From: an uncultured Tropicimonas sp. | GTDB taxonomy: Bacteria > Pseudomonadota > Alphaproteobacteria > Rhodobacterales > Rhodobacteraceae | NCBI GenBank assembly: GCA_947497945.1 | Contig: CANMIP010000001.1 | Coordinates: 124,001-188,000, forward strand | Length of the DNA: 64,000 nucleotides | Reading direction: 5' to 3' | In this document: in pieces, positions 1-12,073 of the stretch | Layout of the letters: the number at the start of each line of letters is the position of its first letter | Numbering within the stretch: position 1 is the stretch's first letter | The notes under the pieces: model-generated | The model's database searches: none | The model's input: only the letters and a program-made list of their open reading frames with translations | What the model was told of the DNA's origin: nothing | Position numbers and translations under genes: made by a program

Positions 1-588
1 CCGATCCGGACGCTTGGCGATGACGGCGGCCCGCAGCTGCCCGAGGACCAGGTCCGCGCCTACGCCGCCCAGATGGATATCTTCGATCCCGAACTGGACG
101 ACGACCGGCCGCGCAAACCGGTGGATCACTTCCCTGAAAGCGGTGATCCCAACGCGCCGGACCTCAGCCTGATGGCCAAGGCCCGCGCGGGCTTCCACGG
201 TCCGTATGGCACGGGTCTCTCCCAGCTCTTCAACGGCATGGGTGGTCCCGAATACATCGTCTCGATCCTCACCGGTTACACTGGCGAGGAGAAGGAAGAG
301 GCCGGCACCATCTTCTACGAGAACACCGCCTTCCCGGGCGGCTGGATCGCGATGGCGCCGCCGCTCTATGGCGAGGATGTGGAGTTTGCCGACGGTCACT
401 CCAACAACCTGCACCACGAGGCCGAGGACGTCTCTGCCTTCCTGATGTGGGCCGCGGAGCCGAAGATGATGGACCGCAAGAAGACGGGCCTCGTCGCGGT
501 GATTTTCCTGACCATGCTGTCGGTGCTGCTCTACGCGACCAACAAGCGGCTCTGGAAGCCGGTCAAGAAGGCCGCGAAGGAAGCGTAA
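1..588 (+). CDS. petC: Cytochrome c1, C-terminal part (5' truncated by window edge)
   Basis: Frame 1 is open from base 1. Cytochrome c1-like sequence ...[18 protein letters not shown]...[22 protein letters not shown]... followed by the C-terminal TM anchor. Confidence 0.93.
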   Translation, partial: PIRTLGDDGGPQLPEDQVRAYAAQMDIFDPELDDDRPRKPVDHFPESGDPNAPDLSLMAKARAGFHGPYGTGLSQLFNGMGGPEYIVSILTGYTGEEKEEAGTIFYENTAFPGGWIAMAPPLYGEDVEFADGHSNNLHHEAEDVSAFLMWAAEPKMMDRKKTGLVAVIFLTMLSVLLYATNKRLWKPVKKAAKEA

Positions 589-616
589 GCACTTCCGGCC
601 AATTGAAACGAACAGG

Positions 617-643
617 AAAAGGCGCCCTCCGGGGCGCCTTTTT
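617..643 (+). terminator. Rho-independent terminator downstream of cytochrome c1
   Basis: AAAAGGCGCC-CTCCGG-GGCGCCTTTTT: GC-rich stem followed by a T run, 29 nt after the stop codon. Confidence 0.85.
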
Positions 644-744
644 CGTGCGGGGTCTCTGTGCGCCTCTCCGAAAGCTTCCCTCTCGTGGCCGCCGCGCACC
701 AATGGTATGCAGGCTGTGGAAATGACAGCGCGCAGGAGAGGAAG

Positions 745-1812
745 ATGCCAGAGACCGGAATCCGGCAGACCAACGGCCGTGGCCGCAAATTCGACAATAT
801 CCTGGAGACGATCGGCGACACGCCGGTCATCCGCATCAACCGGCTCGCCCCGGATCATGTAACGCTCTACGTCAAGGCCGAGGCGTTCAATCCGGGCGGC
901 TCCGTCAAGGACCGGCTGGCGGTGAACATCATCGAAGCCGCCGAGCGCGCCGGCACGCTCACGCCAGGCATGACCGTTGTCGAGGGCACCAGCGGCAATA
1001 CCGGGATCGGGCTGGCCATGGTCTGCGCCCAGAAGGGCTACCCCCTTGTCATCACCATGCATGACGGTTTCTCGGTCGAGCGGCGCCGGCTGATGCGGAT
1101 GCTCGGTGCGAAAGTGGTGCTGACCCCGAAGGCGGAAGGCGCGGTCGGCATGATGCGCAAGGCGGACGCGCTGGCCGAAGCCAATGGCTGGTTTCTCGCC
1201 CATCAATTCGAGACCGCCGCCAATGCGGATATCCATGAGACCACCACTGCGCGCGAGATCCTTGCGGATTTCGAGGGCGAGCGGCTTGACTGCCTTGTCA
1301 CCGGCTATGGGACCGGCGGCACCGTGACCGGCGTCGCCCGTGTCCTTCGCAAGGAACGCCCGGAGACGAAGATCGTCCTTGCCGAGCCGTCCAATGCGCA
1401 GCTGCTCGGCAGTGGCGACAGCCAGGGCCGCAAGGAGGACGGCGCCCCGGCCCATAAACACCCCGCATTCGAAGCTCACCCGATCCAGGGCTGGACCCCG
1501 GATTTCATCCCCTATGTGCTTCAGGAGGCCATAGAGCAGGGTTTCTTCGATGTGCTCGAGCCGATCTCCGGCGCTGAAGGCATCGACTGGGCCCGGAAGC
1601 TGGCGAACCAGGAGGGTATCTTCTGCGGCATCTCCGCCGGCGCCACCTTTGCAGCTGCAATTCGGCAGGCTGAGGCCGCGGAACCGGGATCGGTGATCCT
1701 GTGCATGCTGCCCGATACCGGCGAGCGCTATCTGTCGACGCCGCTCTTCGACGGAATCGCGGAAGAGATGACCGACGAAGAACAGGCGATATCGGCAAGC
1801 GCCGGCAACTGA
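745..1812 (+). CDS. cysK: Cysteine synthase A (O-acetylserine sulfhydrylase)
   Basis: NPGGSVKDRLA PLP-lysine motif, EGTSGNTGIGLA, GTGGTVTG. ATG at 745 preceded by AGGAGAGGAAG. Confidence 0.93.
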   Translation: MPETGIRQTNGRGRKFDNILETIGDTPVIRINRLAPDHVTLYVKAEAFNPGGSVKDRLAVNIIEAAERAGTLTPGMTVVEGTSGNTGIGLAMVCAQKGYPLVITMHDGFSVERRRLMRMLGAKVVLTPKAEGAVGMMRKADALAEANGWFLAHQFETAANADIHETTTAREILADFEGERLDCLVTGYGTGGTVTGVARVLRKERPETKIVLAEPSNAQLLGSGDSQGRKEDGAPAHKHPAFEAHPIQGWTPDFIPYVLQEAIEQGFFDVLEPISGAEGIDWARKLANQEGIFCGISAGATFAAAIRQAEAAEPGSVILCMLPDTGERYLSTPLFDGIAEEMTDEEQAISASAGN

Positions 1813-2050
1813 TCCGGGAGGTTCCAGGCGGTGGCGCCGCCAGCGCGTCGACCTGCCCGCGCCCGGCCTGCCCCGCGCCAGCGCAAACGGCAGAGAACGC
1901 ATCCGGGCAGCGAGCAGAGTTCGGTGCCCGGATTGCGGCGACGGACATTCAAATACACGTGGCTATCCGCGATTGACCCCGTCGTTCAGTCTGCTAGAAG
2001 CGGCTCGTTGCACAGCGTAGGGCTTTCGCAAGCCCGAAACTGAGAAGGAT

Positions 2051-2126
2051 GCCGGTGTAGCTCAGCTGGTAGAGCACGTCATTCGTAATGATGGGGTCGT
2101 AGGTTCGAGTCCTATCACCGGCACCA
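2051..2126 (+). tRNA. tRNA-Thr (anticodon CGT), CCA encoded
   Basis: GCCGGTG acceptor pairs with CACCGGC; D-arm GCTC...GAGC; anticodon loop TTCGTAA; T-arm GGTTCGAGTCC; 3' CCA. Confidence 0.95.
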
Positions 2127-2558
2127 TTCTTCTCAAGGGGTTAGAGATTATCTCGACACCTGCTGGCTGACCCCGGACCGCAACATTTCCAGGCCTTTCT
2201 GCGATAATCTGCTTCGGACCATCTCCTGATCCGACAAGGTTGCCGGACGATTCCTGGCGCGCCGGAGACGGGATCGGGCCGCCAACATGTGCAGGCAGAC
2301 ATCGACGGAGCTCCCCTGCCTCGGGGACCGAAGACCTGCGGAACCCTTCCGGTTCTCGAGCTGATGCCTGCCGAATCTTGCAGGACCGTCGCGCGGCGGA
2401 ACCACCTCGGATCGACGTGTTTCGGTCCGCGATGCGCGGCCTTGGTCGACGCCTCCGCCGAGGGCAACGCACCGCATTGACATTCTGCGGCCAAACCTGC
2501 CCTTTTGGACAGCCAAGCACTCCATGTTTGCGCTAGAACCCACTCACGTCCCGCAACG

Positions 2559-5500
2559 ATGACGACACAGACCAGCGCGCTTCTCAGCCTCGACGTCGAA
2601 ACCTTCAGCGACGGTCAACTTTTCATCTATAGGATGCTGGAGAGCGCGATGTCGCTCATGGGCAACCCATCCGCGCAGCAGATCATCGAGGATTACCTGC
2701 AGGAGGCCTGGGCCGGCAATCAGAAGCTGTATTTCTACGCCAATTTCAGCACGGTCGCCGGCGGCGCGGTGATGATCGACATGTACGATTATCTCGGCCT
2801 GACCGCCGAAGGTCAGCAAGGATGGGCAAGCGTCTGGTTGAACGGAAGCGTCGCTGCCGACGCCAGCACCCCCGGGGTCGGGCTCGTCCTTCTCGCGCAG
2901 GATGAAGGCTCTCCGGACCCATCCATCACGGCGTCCTTCGATTCGGCATCGCCCGATCTCGACCTCGTGTCGGTCCATTCCTTGCGGCGCACGCTGAGCG
3001 AGGCCTCCCCTTCACCCGGAAGCTATACCGATTTCGAGTTCAAGGCGTCGGACCCCGCCGCATTTTCGCTTGCAAACCGGAGCATGGCTCTTTGGAAAGG
3101 AGAGGTCGACCACGGGATTATCGATAGCGCGCTTGAGAATTATCTCCATGCACAGAGAAATTCGGTCAGCGCCGGCTTCATGGCATATGAAATCACCACG
3201 GACATCCGGGCTGACATTCTGGCACAAATCGAAGGCACCGGGTCGGAACTTGTCAGGGCACTGACATCGACGGATGACGCAATCCCCGTTGAAGCGGACG
3301 CATATAGCGCCTTCTTCATCGGTGCAAAGGGTGGCCTGGATATCGACCTCGATGGCTCCGGCGACCTCATATTCGACCTCACCGGAGGCGAGCAGTCAAA
3401 TACGCTTCAGTTGGAAATTATAAATTCTGCGCTCGACGACGGGTTGGCGGACTATTCCGGCGATTTCTCTATTCGTTTCTCGGCCGAAAATTCGACTGAA
3501 GGCTGGTCTGTCAACGCCCTGGACGACAGCACAGGCTGGGTAGGCTGGCTCGGCGGCTCAACAGACGGATTTTCCGGGCTTCCCGACGATTTCGACTACG
3601 AAATTCAGGGGCTCGACACCGGCGAATCCGCCAATAGCTATTGGGACATCTCCAGGGATGTGGACGCCGCATCGGTTGCCGTTCTCTCCTTCGAACTCGT
3701 TTATAACGGAACACTTCCGCTCGACCATCCGAGCCGGGCAAACGACAACATCCTTTCCGTCATTTCCCTGTCCGTATCTGAAAGCGATTTTCTGAGAGAA
3801 TCCGTCAAGACAGAGCATTTCGGCTCGGTGCGCAATGACAGGATTGTCGGAGATGGCGGCAACAACTCCCTTTATGGCTTTGACGGAAATGATGTTCTTG
3901 TCGGTTATTGGGGTGTGGACCGGCTCTATGGCGGCGCGGAGAATGACACCTATGTCTATGCACCCGAGACCGACCTCTATCTATTTGTCGATGAGGAAAA
4001 CAAGGGCGGCCAGGATATCATCCTCTACGGTGGCCATTTCGACGATGTCGAAACCCATGTTTCCTACAGCCTTTCGAGTGATTCAAGAGACCTGATCATT
4101 ACATTCGGGCCTTCCGAGAGCGAAAGCCTCCAGATCGCCAATCAGGGAATTGAGGGCTATCGGGTCGAGGAGCTTCACGTCTTCGACAGCAATAACGAGC
4201 TCCTCCCGGTGGTGGATCTGCAGGAAAAATACGAAGAATTGCTGGACGTCGGGAGTATCGAAACGCCCTCGGATCCCCCGGAACTGTCTGAAATCAGCCC
4301 CTATCAACATGTCTCGCCGGATCCCCAAACCGAGTACCAGTCCCGGAATGGCGGCCGCAGTCTGGGCGGTAGCAGCGGCGCGGATCTTCTCGAGGGCGGC
4401 GCCGGCGATGACATCCTGCTTGGCGGAGCCGGCGACGACATCCTCGATGGCGGCGATGGCGATGACCTGCTGCTTGGCGAGGCCGATAACGACACCCTGC
4501 GGACCGGCGAGAGTGGCACCGATCATCTCACCGGCGGCGCCGGCGACGATCTCTACGTGATCGAGCGCGCCGCCGGCACCAGCTACCGCGCCCAGAGCGT
4601 GACCGTGGACGAATATGACGGCGGCAGCGGCAGCGACCGCGTCGACCTCACCGGCTTCACCGCCAGCCTCTCGGCGCTGGAATTCGAGAAATCCGGCTAC
4701 GACCTCGTCATCCACGCGACCGACGGGCTCGGGAACCGCCTCAGCAGCGTCACGCTGGAGCGGCATTTCTACAGCTCAAGCGACCGCATCGAGACCCTGA
4801 CCTTCGACACCCAGAGCTGGAACATCTCCGCCTTCACAACCGCGGAGGAGATCTCCGGCCAGATCCACCACGGCGCTGATGACAGCGCCCAGAGCCTGAC
4901 CGGCAGCGCCGGCGATGACAGTTTCAGCGCGCTCGGCGGCGACGACAGTGTTGCCGGGCAGGACGGCGATGACAGGCTCTTCGGCGCCGCCGGCAATGAC
5001 ACGCTCCTCGGCGAGGGCGGCGATGACAGCCTGGACGGCGGCACCGGCGCCGACACGCTCGAGGGCGGCAGCGGCGATGATATCCTGCTGGGCGGCAGCG
5101 GCGACGACATCCTCGATGGCGGCGATGGCGATGACCTGCTGCTTGGCGAGGCCGATAACGACACCCTGCGGACCGGCGAGAGTGGCACCGATCATCTCAT
5201 CGGCGGCGCCGGCGACGATCTCTACGTGATCGAGCGCGCCGCCGGCACCAGCTACCGCGCCCAGGGCGTGACCGTGGACGAATATGACGGCGGCAGCGGC
5301 AGCGACCGCGTCGACCTCACCGGCTTCACCGCCAGCCTCTCGGCGCTGGAATTCGAGAAATCCGGCTACGACCTCGTCATCCACGCGACCGACGGGCTCG
5401 GGAACCGGCTCAGCAGCGTCACACTGGAGCGGCATTTCTACGCCTCCAGCGACCGCATCGAGACCCTGACCTTCGACGCCCAGAGCTGGAACATCTCCGC

Positions 5501-8500
5501 CTTCACAACCGCCGAGGAGATCTCCGGCCAGATCCACCACGGCGCTGATGACAGCGCCCAGAGCCTGACCGGCAGCGCCGGCGATGACAGTTTCAGCGCG
5601 CTTGGCGGCGACGACAGTGTCGCCGGGCAGGCCGGCGATGACAGGCTCTTCGGCGCCGCGGGCAATGACACGCTGCTCGGCGAGGCCGGCAATGACAGCC
5701 TGGACGGCGGCACCGGCGCCGACACGCTGGAGGGCGGCGCCGGCGATGATATCCTGCTTGGCGGAGCCGGCGACGACATCCTCGATGGCGGCGATGGCGA
5801 TGACCTGCTGCTTGGCGAGGCTGATAACGACACCCTGCGGACCGGCGAGAGCGGCACGGATCACCTCACCGGCGGCGCCGGCGACGATCTCTACGTGATC
5901 GAACGCGCCGCCGGCACCAGCTACCGCGCCCAGGGCGTGACCGTGGACGAATATGACGGCGGCAGCGGCAGCGACCGCGTCGACCTCACCGGCTTCACCG
6001 CCAGCCTCTCGGCGCTGGAATTCGAGAAATCCGGCTACGACCTCGTCATCCACGCGACCGACGGGCTCGGGAACCGGCTCAGCAGCGTCACACTGGAGCG
6101 GCATTTCTACGCCTCCAGCGACCGCATCGAGACCCTGACCTTCGACACCCAGAGCTGGAACATCTCCGCCTTCACAACTGCCGAGGAGATTCGGATCGCC
6201 GTCGGCGCGCCCGAACCGGTCGAGGAGCAGGCGTCAAACCGGATCGACGGCAACCAGGATCCTGACAACCTTGATGACATTCTGATCGGCGGCGACCTGT
6301 CGGACAGGATCTTCGGATACAGTGGCAACGACACCCTGCGGACCGGCGAGAGCGGCACCGATCACCTCACCGGCGGCGCCGGCGACGATCTCTACGTGAT
6401 CGAGCGCGCCGCCGGCACCAGCTACCGCGCCCAGGGCGTGACCGTGGACGAATATGACGGCGGCAGCGGCTCCGACCGCGTCGACCTCACCGGCTTCACC
6501 GCCAGCCTCTCGGCGCTGGAATTCGAGAAATCCGGCTACGACCTCGTCATCCACGCGACCGACGGGCTCGGGAACCGGCTCAGCAGCGTCACGCTGGAGC
6601 GGCATTTCTACAGCTCAAGCGACCGCATCGAGACCCTCACCTTCGACACCCAGAGCTGGGACATCTCCGCCTTCACAACCGCCGAGGAGATCACCGGCCA
6701 GATCCACCACGGCGCCGATGACAGCGCCCAGAGCCTCACCGGCAGCGCCGGCGATGACAGTTTCAGCGCGCTTGGCGGCGACGACAGTGTCGCCGGGCAG
6801 GACGGCGATGACAGGCTCTTCGGCGCGGCGGGCAATGACAGGCTTCTCGGCGAGGCCGGCAATGACAGCCTGGACGGCGGCACCGGCGCCGACACGCTGG
6901 AGGGCGGCGCCGGCGATGATATCCTGCTTGGCGGAGCCGGCGACGACATCCTCGATGGCGGCGATGGCGATGACCTGCTGCTTGGCGAGGCCGATAACGA
7001 CACCCTGCGGACCGGCGAGAGTGGCACCGATCATCTCACCGGCGGCGCCGGCGACGATCTCTACGTGATCGAGCGCGCCGCCGGCACCAGCTACCGCGCA
7101 CAGGGCGTGACCGTGGACGAATATGACGGCGGCAGCGGCAGCGACCGCGTCGACCTCACCGGCTTCACCGCCAGCCTCTCGGCGCTGGAATTCGAGAAAT
7201 CCGGCTACGACCTCGTCATCCATGCGACCGACGGGCTCGGGAACCGGCTCAGCAGCGTCACGCTGGAGCGGCATTTCTACAGCTCAAGCGACCGCATCGA
7301 GACCCTGACCTTCGACACCCAGAGCTGGAACATCTCCGCCTTCACAACTGCCGAGGAGATCTCCGGCCAGATCCACCACGGCGCTGATGACAGCGCCCAG
7401 AGCCTGACCGGCAGCGCCGGCGATGACAGTTTCAGCGCGCTTGGCGGCGACGACAGTGTCGCCGGGCAGGCCGGCGATGACAGGCTCTTCGGCGCCGCGG
7501 GCAATGACACGCTGCTCGGCGAGGCCGGCAATGACAGCCTGGACGGCGGCACCGGCGCCGACACGCTGGAGGGCGGCGCCGGCGATGACATCCTGCTTGG
7601 CGGAGCCGGCGACGACATCCTCGATGGCGGCGATGGCGATGACCTGCTGCTTGGCGAGGCTGATAACGACACCCTGCGGACCGGCGAGAGCGGCACGGAT
7701 CACCTCACCGGCGGCGCCGGCGACGATCTCTACGTGATCGAACGCGCCGCCGGCACCAGCTACCGCGCCCAGGGCGTGACCGTGGACGAATATGACGGCG
7801 GCAGCGGCAGCGACCGCGTCGACCTCACCGGCTTCACCGCCAGCCTCTCGGCGCTGGAATTCGAGAAATCCGGCTACGACCTCGTCATCCACGCGACCGA
7901 CGGGCTCGGGAACCGGCTCAGCAGCGTCACACTGGAGCGGCATTTCTACGCCTCCAGCGACCGCATCGAGACCCTGACCTTCGACGCCCAGAGCTGGGAC
8001 ATCTCCGCCTTCACAACCGCGGAGGAGATCTCCGGCCAGATCCACCACGGCGCTGATGACAGCGCCCAGAGCCTGACCGGCAGCGCCGGCGATGACAGTT
8101 TCAGCGCGCTTGGCGGCGACGACAGTGTCGCCGGGCAGGACGGCGATGACAGGCTCTTCGGCGCGGCGGGCAATGACAGGCTTCTCGGCGAGGCCGGCAA
8201 TGACAGCCTGGACGGCGGCACCGGCGCCGACACGCTGGAGGGCGGCGCCGGCGATGATATCCTGCTTGGCGGAGCCGGCGACGACATCCTCGATGGCGGC
8301 GATGGCGATGACCTGCTGCTTGGCGAGGCCGATAACGACACCCTGCGGACCGGCGAGAGCGGCACCGATCACCTCACCGGCGGCGCCGGCGACGATCTCT
8401 ACGTGATCGAGCGCGCCGCCGGCACCAGCTACCGCGCCCAGGGCGTGACCGTGGACGAGTATGACGGTGGCAGCGGCAGCGACCGGGTCGATCTCACCGG

Positions 8501-11500
8501 CTTCGTGGCCAGCCTCTCGGCTCTGGACTTCGAGAAATCGGGCTATGACCTCGTCATCCACGCGACCGACGGGCTCGGGAACCGGCTCAGCAGCGTCACA
8601 CTGGAGCGGCATTTCTACGCCTCCAGCGACCGCATCGAGACCCTCAGCTTCGACGCCCAGAGCTGGAACATCTCCGCCTTCACAACTGCCGAGGAGATCT
8701 CCGGATTTATCCTCTGGGGGGCGACAGCGGAGGCGGATATCTTGCGCGGTGGCGACGGCGAGGACAGCATTCATGCGCTTGCCGGGGACGACCTGCTTGG
8801 CACGGGCGGCTCCGGCTTTGACCAACTCTACGGCTATACCGGTAACGACACCTATGTGATCCAACGCGACCCGCGACTGGACTATCGCCATGAGGACGTC
8901 TTCATCCGGGATGAGGGTGGCTCCGATGACAGGCTCGACCTGACTGGTTTCGTCACGGAGATCGGGCTTCTGGATGCGGAAAGGTCCGGGGATGACCTGT
9001 TTCTCTACGCGACCGATGCCTATGGCAACAGGATCAGCCATATCGAACTGGACGAGCACTTCAACGGCAACCACAAGATCGAGACGCTGGTCTTCGGAGC
9101 CTCCGAATACGCAATCGCGCTGGCCTACACGGCCGAAGAGATCGAAGCCGCCCTGGGCATCACCTCAAACATCCCCGCACGCCTCGATCTTGCCGAAAGC
9201 GGAACCGAAGGAGATGATGTCTTCCACGCCTCGGGCGAGAATGTCACCTATGACGCCCTCGGCGGCAATGACACGCTGCAGTCCGGCCAGACCGGGACCG
9301 ACACGCTGATCGGCGGCGTCGGCAACGATTTTTATGTCATCGCGCGCGACGTGGCGCTTTCCTACCGGCCGGAAGATGTCACCATCCGCGACACGGGCGG
9401 CAGCGATGCGCTCGACCTGACGGGGTTTGTCCTGAGCAGGGACCAGATCGAGGTTGTTCGTTCAGGTGACGATCTTGTCTTCTACGCCGTGGACGCGTTC
9501 GGCCACCGCTTCTCCGAGATCCTCGTGGAAGCGCATTTCCTCTCCGACGACCGGAAGATCGAAGAGATCCTGTTCAATGGCCTGGCGGCAGATATTGCGG
9601 GCGCCAGCTCCGCCAGCGAGATCGCCGCAGTCATCGGCACCACGAGCGACTTCCAGGCCGGCATCGTCAACGGTGGGCCGGAAGGCGACCTGCTCGACGG
9701 CCAAGGGCTGGCGGACCAGATCAATGCCGGGGGCGGAGACGATTTCATCATCGCCAACCTGCTTGCGGAAACCATCGATGGCGGCGCAGGCACGGATTCC
9801 GTCGATTTCCGCGGCTCCCATGCCGCAGTGACGGTCGATCTGCTCAGCGCTCCGGGTGAAGGCGGTTACGCGGCCGGCGACAGCCTGATCAATGTCGAGA
9901 ACCTGATCGGAACGGAATACGACGACAGGCTGCTGGGCGACGCCAAGGCCAACGCGCTCTTCGGGGAACGGGGCGCCGACATCCTTGACGGCCGGGATGG
10001 CAATGACCTTCTGGATGGCGGTATCGGTGACGATGCCCTCCATGGCGGGGAGGGGAACGACCGTTTCCTCGGTGGCACCGGCGCGGATGCGCATGACGGC
10101 GGTTCGGGAAACGACGTGGTCGACTACTCGGCGGCCACGAACGGCGTCACCGTCGCGCTCGACGGCTCCGAGCCGCAGGAGGGCCTCGCCGCGGGCGATA
10201 CTTTCCTTTCCATCGAGACCGTGGTCGGAACAGGGTTCGACGACCGGATCATCGGGGATGCGGTCGCGAACGTCCTCGATGCCGAGTCTGGCGATGACAG
10301 CCTGTTCGGCCAGGCTGGCAACGACAAGCTTCGGGGTGGGCCTGGCGGCGACCGGCTCGATGGCGGCGACGGCATCGACCGGGCGCTCTATAATCGCGCC
10401 GCGGGCGGGATTCTCGTCGATCTCGCCGATGCGAGCCGGAATACCGGCGAAGCGGCCGGCGACAGCTATGTCTCGATCGAACAGGTCGTCGGCTCGGACC
10501 ATGACGACCAGATCTTCGGCGATGACGGCGCCAACAGCCTCTGGGGGGGCCTCGGGATCGACCTGCTGGACGGTGTTGCGGGCGATGACGTGCTCTATGG
10601 CGGCGATGCAGACGACAAGCTGCGCGGCGGGCTTGGCGGCGACCGGCTGGACGGCGGCGACGGTATCGACCGGGCGCTCTACAATCAGGCCACGTCCGGG
10701 ATTCGCATCAACCTTGCCGACACCAGCCGGAATACAGGCGAAGCGGCCGGCGACAGCTATGTCTCGATCGAACAGGTCGTCGGCTCGGACCATGACGACC
10801 AGATCTTTGGCGATGACGGCGCCAACAGTCTTTGGGGCGGCCTCGGGATCGACCTGCTCGACGGGGGCGGCGGAGATGACGCGCTCTATGGCGGCGACGC
10901 GGGGGACAAGCTGCGCGGCGGGCTCGGCGGCGACCTTCTGAACGGCGGCGATGGTACGGACCGGGCGCTCTACAACCAGGCGACGGCCGGGATTCGCGTC
11001 GATCTCGCCGATGCCACGCTGAACACAGGTGAAGCCGACGGCGATCGTTATATCTCGATCGAGCAGGTGGTCGGGACGGCCCTTGCGGACCAGATCGCGG
11101 GCGATGCCGGCGACAACGGTCTCTGGGGCGGAGGCTGGGGCGACCTGCTCGACGGTCGCGACGGCGCGGACGCGCTCTATGGCGGAGACGGCAATGACAA
11201 GCTGCGCGGCGGGCTCGGCGGAGACCGGCTCGACGGCGGCGACGGCACCGACCGGGCGCTCTACAACCAGGCGACAAGCGGGGTCGTGGTCGATCTCTCA
11301 AATGCGAGCCAGAATGCCGGCGAGGCGGCCGGCGACAGTTATATTTCGGTCGAACAGGTGGTCGGCTCGGACCATGACGACACGATACGTGGCGATGCCG
11401 GCGCCAACACGCTCTGGGGCGGAAACGGCACAGACGGGCTCGAGGGCGGCGACGGCAATGACCGGCTCTTCGGCGGCAGCGGGGCGGACGGCCTGACCGG

Positions 11501-11780
11501 CGGCGCCGGGGCCGACCATTTCGTCTTCAACACGGTCGCCGATAGCGGGCTTTACAGCGCAAGCCGCGACGCGATCTCCGATTTCGCCCGCGGCGAGGAC
11601 CTGATCGACCTCACCGGCATTACGGCGGAGAATGGCGGCGCGGCGCCGATCCTGGAGATCACGGCGACTGCCTGGGGCCACAGCCTGGTGAAGATCTTCC
11701 TCGCGGATGACGCGGCCTATGACAGTTCGATCCTGGTGCGGGGCCTTGTCGATCTCGATGCGAGCGATTTCCTGCTCTGA
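2559..11780 (+). CDS. Giant RTX (haemolysin-type Ca2+-binding repeat) secreted protein, ~3073 aa
   Basis: Many GGxGxDxLx nonapeptides (e.g. [30 protein letters not shown]). C-terminus [14 protein letters not shown]...[18 protein letters not shown]... resembles type I secretion/serralysin-C tails. The ORF extends to 2505, but ATG 2559 ([11 protein letters not shown]) is more plausible. Confidence 0.92.
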   Translation: MTTQTSALLSLDVETFSDGQLFIYRMLESAMSLMGNPSAQQIIEDYLQEAWAGNQKLYFYANFSTVAGGAVMIDMYDYLGLTAEGQQGWASVWLNGSVAADASTPGVGLVLLAQDEGSPDPSITASFDSASPDLDLVSVHSLRRTLSEASPSPGSYTDFEFKASDPAAFSLANRSMALWKGEVDHGIIDSALENYLHAQRNSVSAGFMAYEITTDIRADILAQIEGTGSELVRALTSTDDAIPVEADAYSAFFIGAKGGLDIDLDGSGDLIFDLTGGEQSNTLQLEIINSALDDGLADYSGDFSIRFSAENSTEGWSVNALDDSTGWVGWLGGSTDGFSGLPDDFDYEIQGLDTGESANSYWDISRDVDAASVAVLSFELVYNGTLPLDHPSRANDNILSVISLSVSESDFLRESVKTEHFGSVRNDRIVGDGGNNSLYGFDGNDVLVGYWGVDRLYGGAENDTYVYAPETDLYLFVDEENKGGQDIILYGGHFDDVETHVSYSLSSDSRDLIITFGPSESESLQIANQGIEGYRVEELHVFDSNNELLPVVDLQEKYEELLDVGSIETPSDPPELSEISPYQHVSPDPQTEYQSRNGGRSLGGSSGADLLEGGAGDDILLGGAGDDILDGGDGDDLLLGEADNDTLRTGESGTDHLTGGAGDDLYVIERAAGTSYRAQSVTVDEYDGGSGSDRVDLTGFTASLSALEFEKSGYDLVIHATDGLGNRLSSVTLERHFYSSSDRIETLTFDTQSWNISAFTTAEEISGQIHHGADDSAQSLTGSAGDDSFSALGGDDSVAGQDGDDRLFGAAGNDTLLGEGGDDSLDGGTGADTLEGGSGDDILLGGSGDDILDGGDGDDLLLGEADNDTLRTGESGTDHLIGGAGDDLYVIERAAGTSYRAQGVTVDEYDGGSGSDRVDLTGFTASLSALEFEKSGYDLVIHATDGLGNRLSSVTLERHFYASSDRIETLTFDAQSWNISAFTTAEEISGQIHHGADDSAQSLTGSAGDDSFSALGGDDSVAGQAGDDRLFGAAGNDTLLGEAGNDSLDGGTGADTLEGGAGDDILLGGAGDDILDGGDGDDLLLGEADNDTLRTGESGTDHLTGGAGDDLYVIERAAGTSYRAQGVTVDEYDGGSGSDRVDLTGFTASLSALEFEKSGYDLVIHATDGLGNRLSSVTLERHFYASSDRIETLTFDTQSWNISAFTTAEEIRIAVGAPEPVEEQASNRIDGNQDPDNLDDILIGGDLSDRIFGYSGNDTLRTGESGTDHLTGGAGDDLYVIERAAGTSYRAQGVTVDEYDGGSGSDRVDLTGFTASLSALEFEKSGYDLVIHATDGLGNRLSSVTLERHFYSSSDRIETLTFDTQSWDISAFTTAEEITGQIHHGADDSAQSLTGSAGDDSFSALGGDDSVAGQDGDDRLFGAAGNDRLLGEAGNDSLDGGTGADTLEGGAGDDILLGGAGDDILDGGDGDDLLLGEADNDTLRTGESGTDHLTGGAGDDLYVIERAAGTSYRAQGVTVDEYDGGSGSDRVDLTGFTASLSALEFEKSGYDLVIHATDGLGNRLSSVTLERHFYSSSDRIETLTFDTQSWNISAFTTAEEISGQIHHGADDSAQSLTGSAGDDSFSALGGDDSVAGQAGDDRLFGAAGNDTLLGEAGNDSLDGGTGADTLEGGAGDDILLGGAGDDILDGGDGDDLLLGEADNDTLRTGESGTDHLTGGAGDDLYVIERAAGTSYRAQGVTVDEYDGGSGSDRVDLTGFTASLSALEFEKSGYDLVIHATDGLGNRLSSVTLERHFYASSDRIETLTFDAQSWDISAFTTAEEISGQIHHGADDSAQSLTGSAGDDSFSALGGDDSVAGQDGDDRLFGAAGNDRLLGEAGNDSLDGGTGADTLEGGAGDDILLGGAGDDILDGGDGDDLLLGEADNDTLRTGESGTDHLTGGAGDDLYVIERAAGTSYRAQGVTVDEYDGGSGSDRVDLTGFVASLSALDFEKSGYDLVIHATDGLGNRLSSVTLERHFYASSDRIETLSFDAQSWNISAFTTAEEISGFILWGATAEADILRGGDGEDSIHALAGDDLLGTGGSGFDQLYGYTGNDTYVIQRDPRLDYRHEDVFIRDEGGSDDRLDLTGFVTEIGLLDAERSGDDLFLYATDAYGNRISHIELDEHFNGNHKIETLVFGASEYAIALAYTAEEIEAALGITSNIPARLDLAESGTEGDDVFHASGENVTYDALGGNDTLQSGQTGTDTLIGGVGNDFYVIARDVALSYRPEDVTIRDTGGSDALDLTGFVLSRDQIEVVRSGDDLVFYAVDAFGHRFSEILVEAHFLSDDRKIEEILFNGLAADIAGASSASEIAAVIGTTSDFQAGIVNGGPEGDLLDGQGLADQINAGGGDDFIIANLLAETIDGGAGTDSVDFRGSHAAVTVDLLSAPGEGGYAAGDSLINVENLIGTEYDDRLLGDAKANALFGERGADILDGRDGNDLLDGGIGDDALHGGEGNDRFLGGTGADAHDGGSGNDVVDYSAATNGVTVALDGSEPQEGLAAGDTFLSIETVVGTGFDDRIIGDAVANVLDAESGDDSLFGQAGNDKLRGGPGGDRLDGGDGIDRALYNRAAGGILVDLADASRNTGEAAGDSYVSIEQVVGSDHDDQIFGDDGANSLWGGLGIDLLDGVAGDDVLYGGDADDKLRGGLGGDRLDGGDGIDRALYNQATSGIRINLADTSRNTGEAAGDSYVSIEQVVGSDHDDQIFGDDGANSLWGGLGIDLLDGGGGDDALYGGDAGDKLRGGLGGDLLNGGDGTDRALYNQATAGIRVDLADATLNTGEADGDRYISIEQVVGTALADQIAGDAGDNGLWGGGWGDLLDGRDGADALYGGDGNDKLRGGLGGDRLDGGDGTDRALYNQATSGVVVDLSNASQNAGEAAGDSYISVEQVVGSDHDDTIRGDAGANTLWGGNGTDGLEGGDGNDRLFGGSGADGLTGGAGADHFVFNTVADSGLYSASRDAISDFARGEDLIDLTGITAENGGAAPILEITATAWGHSLVKIFLADDAAYDSSILVRGLVDLDASDFLL
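4380..8705 (+). repeat. In-frame tandem array: seven near-identical modules, mostly 669-nt period (one 501-nt unit)
   Basis: TGESGTDHL(T/I)[21 protein letters not shown]...[21 protein letters not shown] recurs with starts offset by 669, 669, 501, 669, 669 and 669 nt. Confidence 0.95.
10312..11415 (+). repeat. In-frame tandem array of ~291-nt units
   Basis: [60 protein letters not shown] recurs; the EQVVG anchors are 291 nt apart. Confidence 0.9.
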
Positions 11781-12073
11781 ACCGCGAATGCGCGACCCGA
11801 TGGCCTACCGTCACAAGAGACAAGGCGCGCCGAACCGGGCGGCACCGGCCTTCGCGGACGGTCCGGAAGTATCGCAGGAGTTCTGATGTCCTTGTCGAGG
11901 AAAGCGCGGCTCAGGCGCCCGAAATGTCTTCAGGCGCAGGCCGGCACTGCGATCCGGGCCGAGATGATCAGGGCCGCGTCACCGGAAGGACATGCGTCAC
12001 GGTTCTGCCCCGGCCCCGGGCATCCATCAGAGGTCCTGCCCCGCGCCGCCGTGGCAACGCGAGGCGATCTGGG

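Noticed and set aside
2062-2520. 152-aa minus-strand ORF ending ...MVPVIGLEPTTPSLRMTCSTS
   Set aside because: The end is antisense translation of tRNA-Thr, a well-known spurious ORF type; the rest shows no protein-like features.
4776-9074. Long minus-strand ORFs (442, 219 and 596 aa) and +2/+3 ORFs inside the RTX gene
   Set aside because: Shadow ORFs created by the repeat codon composition; low-complexity A/V/G-rich or S/P-rich translations.
9462-10793. 443-aa minus-strand ORF
   Set aside because: Shadow of the RTX 3' repeats.
4380-11415. CRISPR-like array
   Set aside because: Repeats are in-frame protein-coding RTX modules (669 and 291 nt), not short repeats with unique spacers; no cas genes.
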